Positions 41,325 through 42,228 of a DNA stretch of 42,228 nt are shown here, piece after piece. The position numbers were made by a program, and so were the translations under genes. The notes beneath the pieces are model-generated. The model saw nothing but the letters and a program-made list of their open reading frames with translations, did not search any database and was not told the origin of the DNA. This DNA is from Coriobacteriales bacterium. Lineage in GTDB: Bacteria > Actinomycetota > Coriobacteriia > Coriobacteriales > UMGS124. The stretch spans positions 1 through 42,228 of the forward strand of contig JAFWFL010000064.1 in the NCBI GenBank assembly GCA_017515595.1. Direction: 5' to 3'. Position 1 is the stretch's first letter; each line of letters starts with the position of its first letter.

Positions 41325-42138
41325 TCCCATGCCTGTTCCCTCGCAAACAACTTCACCCGACTCCCCTGCTGTTGAGTTGCGCAACGTAAGCTTTTCTTAC
41401 GCTTCGCGCCAAATTCTCAACGGTGTAAATCTTACTTTTAATACCTGCGAACTGAACGCTCTTATTGGTCCCAACGGCTGCGGTAAATCCACAACCGTCA
41501 AGCTCATCACAAATCTTCTCAAACCCGCTGCCGGAGAAATCCTTGTAGAAGGCAGTTCAACCATAAGTCTCCCCCGCAAAGAACTTGCCCGCCGCGTTGC
41601 CGTTTTAGCGCAAGGTGCCGAGACGCCCGACATGCTCGTAGAGCATCTTGTCATGAGCGGGAGATACCCTCACAGAGGAGCGCTTGTTCCCCCATCTGCT
41701 CTCGACAAAACCATTGTCACAGAGTCAATGGAGCGCGCAGGATGTCTTGAGTTCGCGGGAGAAAGCATGCGCAACCTCTCGGGCGGAGAACGTCAGCGGG
41801 TGTATTTGGCGCTTGTTCTTGCCCAGCAAACCAATATAGTCATCATGGACGAACCCACCGCGTTTCTTGATGCAAGCGCCTGCTTTGACCTCATGAATCT
41901 TGCCCGCGATCTTACCAACAGCGGGAAAACGGTCATTATGGTACTTCATGATTTAAATCTCGCGCTCTCGTATTGTGACCGTATTGCTGTTTTAAAATCC
42001 GGAAGCATTAAGGCGTTTGGAACACCACACGAAGTTGCGGCAAGCGGGACCATAGAAGACGTATTTGGGGTGCGCTTGCGCTCGGTGCAGGACGTTAACT
42101 CGGGTACGGATTATTATTGTTTGCTGCCGGCTTTATGA
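41317..42138 (+). CDS. ABC transporter ATP-binding protein (BtuD/FhuC class)
   Basis: 273 residues from GTG 41317, which follows GGGGTGGG and overlaps the permease end; ATG 41329 is an alternative, and the frame upstream of this is permease shadow. Walker A GPNGCGKST (51-59), Q-loop Q99, signature LSGGERQ (154-160), Walker B IVIMDEP (174-180) and switch His 211 (VLHDLN) are all intact. Energises the importer. The region around 108-130 resembles the FhuC-type GRYPH segment. Confidence 0.93.
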   Translation: MHNPMPVPSQTTSPDSPAVELRNVSFSYASRQILNGVNLTFNTCELNALIGPNGCGKSTTVKLITNLLKPAAGEILVEGSSTISLPRKELARRVAVLAQGAETPDMLVEHLVMSGRYPHRGALVPPSALDKTIVTESMERAGCLEFAGESMRNLSGGERQRVYLALVLAQQTNIVIMDEPTAFLDASACFDLMNLARDLTNSGKTVIMVLHDLNLALSYCDRIAVLKSGSIKAFGTPHEVAASGTIEDVFGVRLRSVQDVNSGTDYYCLLPAL

Positions 42139-42165
42139 TCTTAAATCAATAAGTCTAAGCAGGGG

Positions 42166-42228
42166 CATCGCCACATATTCTTCATCGCTCTCGCCTTATA
42201 ATAACGCTCTGAAGAATATGTGGCGATG
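42166..42228. repeat. Core-palindrome family, copy E (cut by window end)
   Basis: 18-bp perfect arms visible (42166-42183 and 42211-42228) around a 27-bp core (42184-42210) that differs from copy C at one base (ATAATAACG against ATAAAAACG). The preceding AGGGG suggests the left arm continues, so the right arm probably runs past the window. It lies 28 bases after the ATPase stop. Confidence 0.9.

Noticed and set aside
1-42228. CRISPR arrays or phage-defence islands
   Set aside because: No regularly spaced direct repeats with unique spacers and no cas, restriction or retron genes; only a decayed AbiEi-like fragment was found.

Overview
The window looks like a chromosomal piece of a moderate-GC member of the Coriobacteriia (Actinomycetota), for example a Cryptobacterium-like Eggerthellaceae. 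This rests on the overall protein flavour, the split B12-dependent methionine synthase, the mix of an LPXTG surface protein with actinobacterial-type housekeeping genes, and the base composition judged by eye. The genus is an inference. There is no phage, no CRISPR array and no recognisable defence island. Most of the window is core metabolism, broken up by accessory pieces.

Layout. 1-4.4 kb: argF-argR-argG-(small membrane ORF)-argH, all on the minus strand. 4.5-7.4 kb: a large YfhO-type membrane protein, minus. 7.7-13 kb: a plus-strand cassette of a WecE/RffA-like sugar aminotransferase, an ATP-grasp enzyme, a second DegT-type enzyme, an ArnC-like polyprenyl-phosphate glycosyltransferase and two SMR/EamA-type small membrane proteins. 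With YfhO this reads as a surface-glycan decoration system (make, load on lipid, flip, transfer). 13.0-13.4 kb: RNase P RNA. 13.6-17.0 kb: argJ-argB-argD, minus. 17.1-21.8 kb: WecA/TagO-like initiating glycosyl-1-phosphate transferase and a 1117-residue LPXTG wall protein. 22.1-24.3 kb: a possible structured RNA, tRNA-Ala(CGC), and infC-rpmI-rplT with promoter and leader attenuator. 24.3-28.6 kb: metF, the separate MetH reactivation domain and metH. 28.8-35.2 kb: amidohydrolase, then an AT-rich accessory stretch (DUF4143 ATPase, decayed AbiEi/DUF6088-like antitoxin remnant, intact IS1595-family element, secreted FIVAR protein), then tcdA. 35.3-37.8 kb: adenine deaminase and a membrane-anchored unknown. 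38.0-42.1 kb: radical SAM/SPASM protein plus a BtuFCD-type ABC importer, preceded by a control region with four alternating inverted copies of one 8-mer.

The most unusual signal is a dispersed palindrome family (positions 1, 13381, 22528, 28665, 42166, plus a decayed half at 7468). A central core of about 27 bp is nearly constant (AGAGCG twice, 13 bp apart), while the flanking arms differ between copies yet stay almost perfectly self-complementary within each copy. All full copies sit at ends of transcription units. Other points of interest are a 39-codon membrane-peptide ORF fitted exactly between argG and argH, a 16-bp identical ArgR-operator candidate in front of both separated arg blocks, an apparent AUA start for infC, and a pseudoknot-like leader that masks the ribosome-binding site of the IS transposase.
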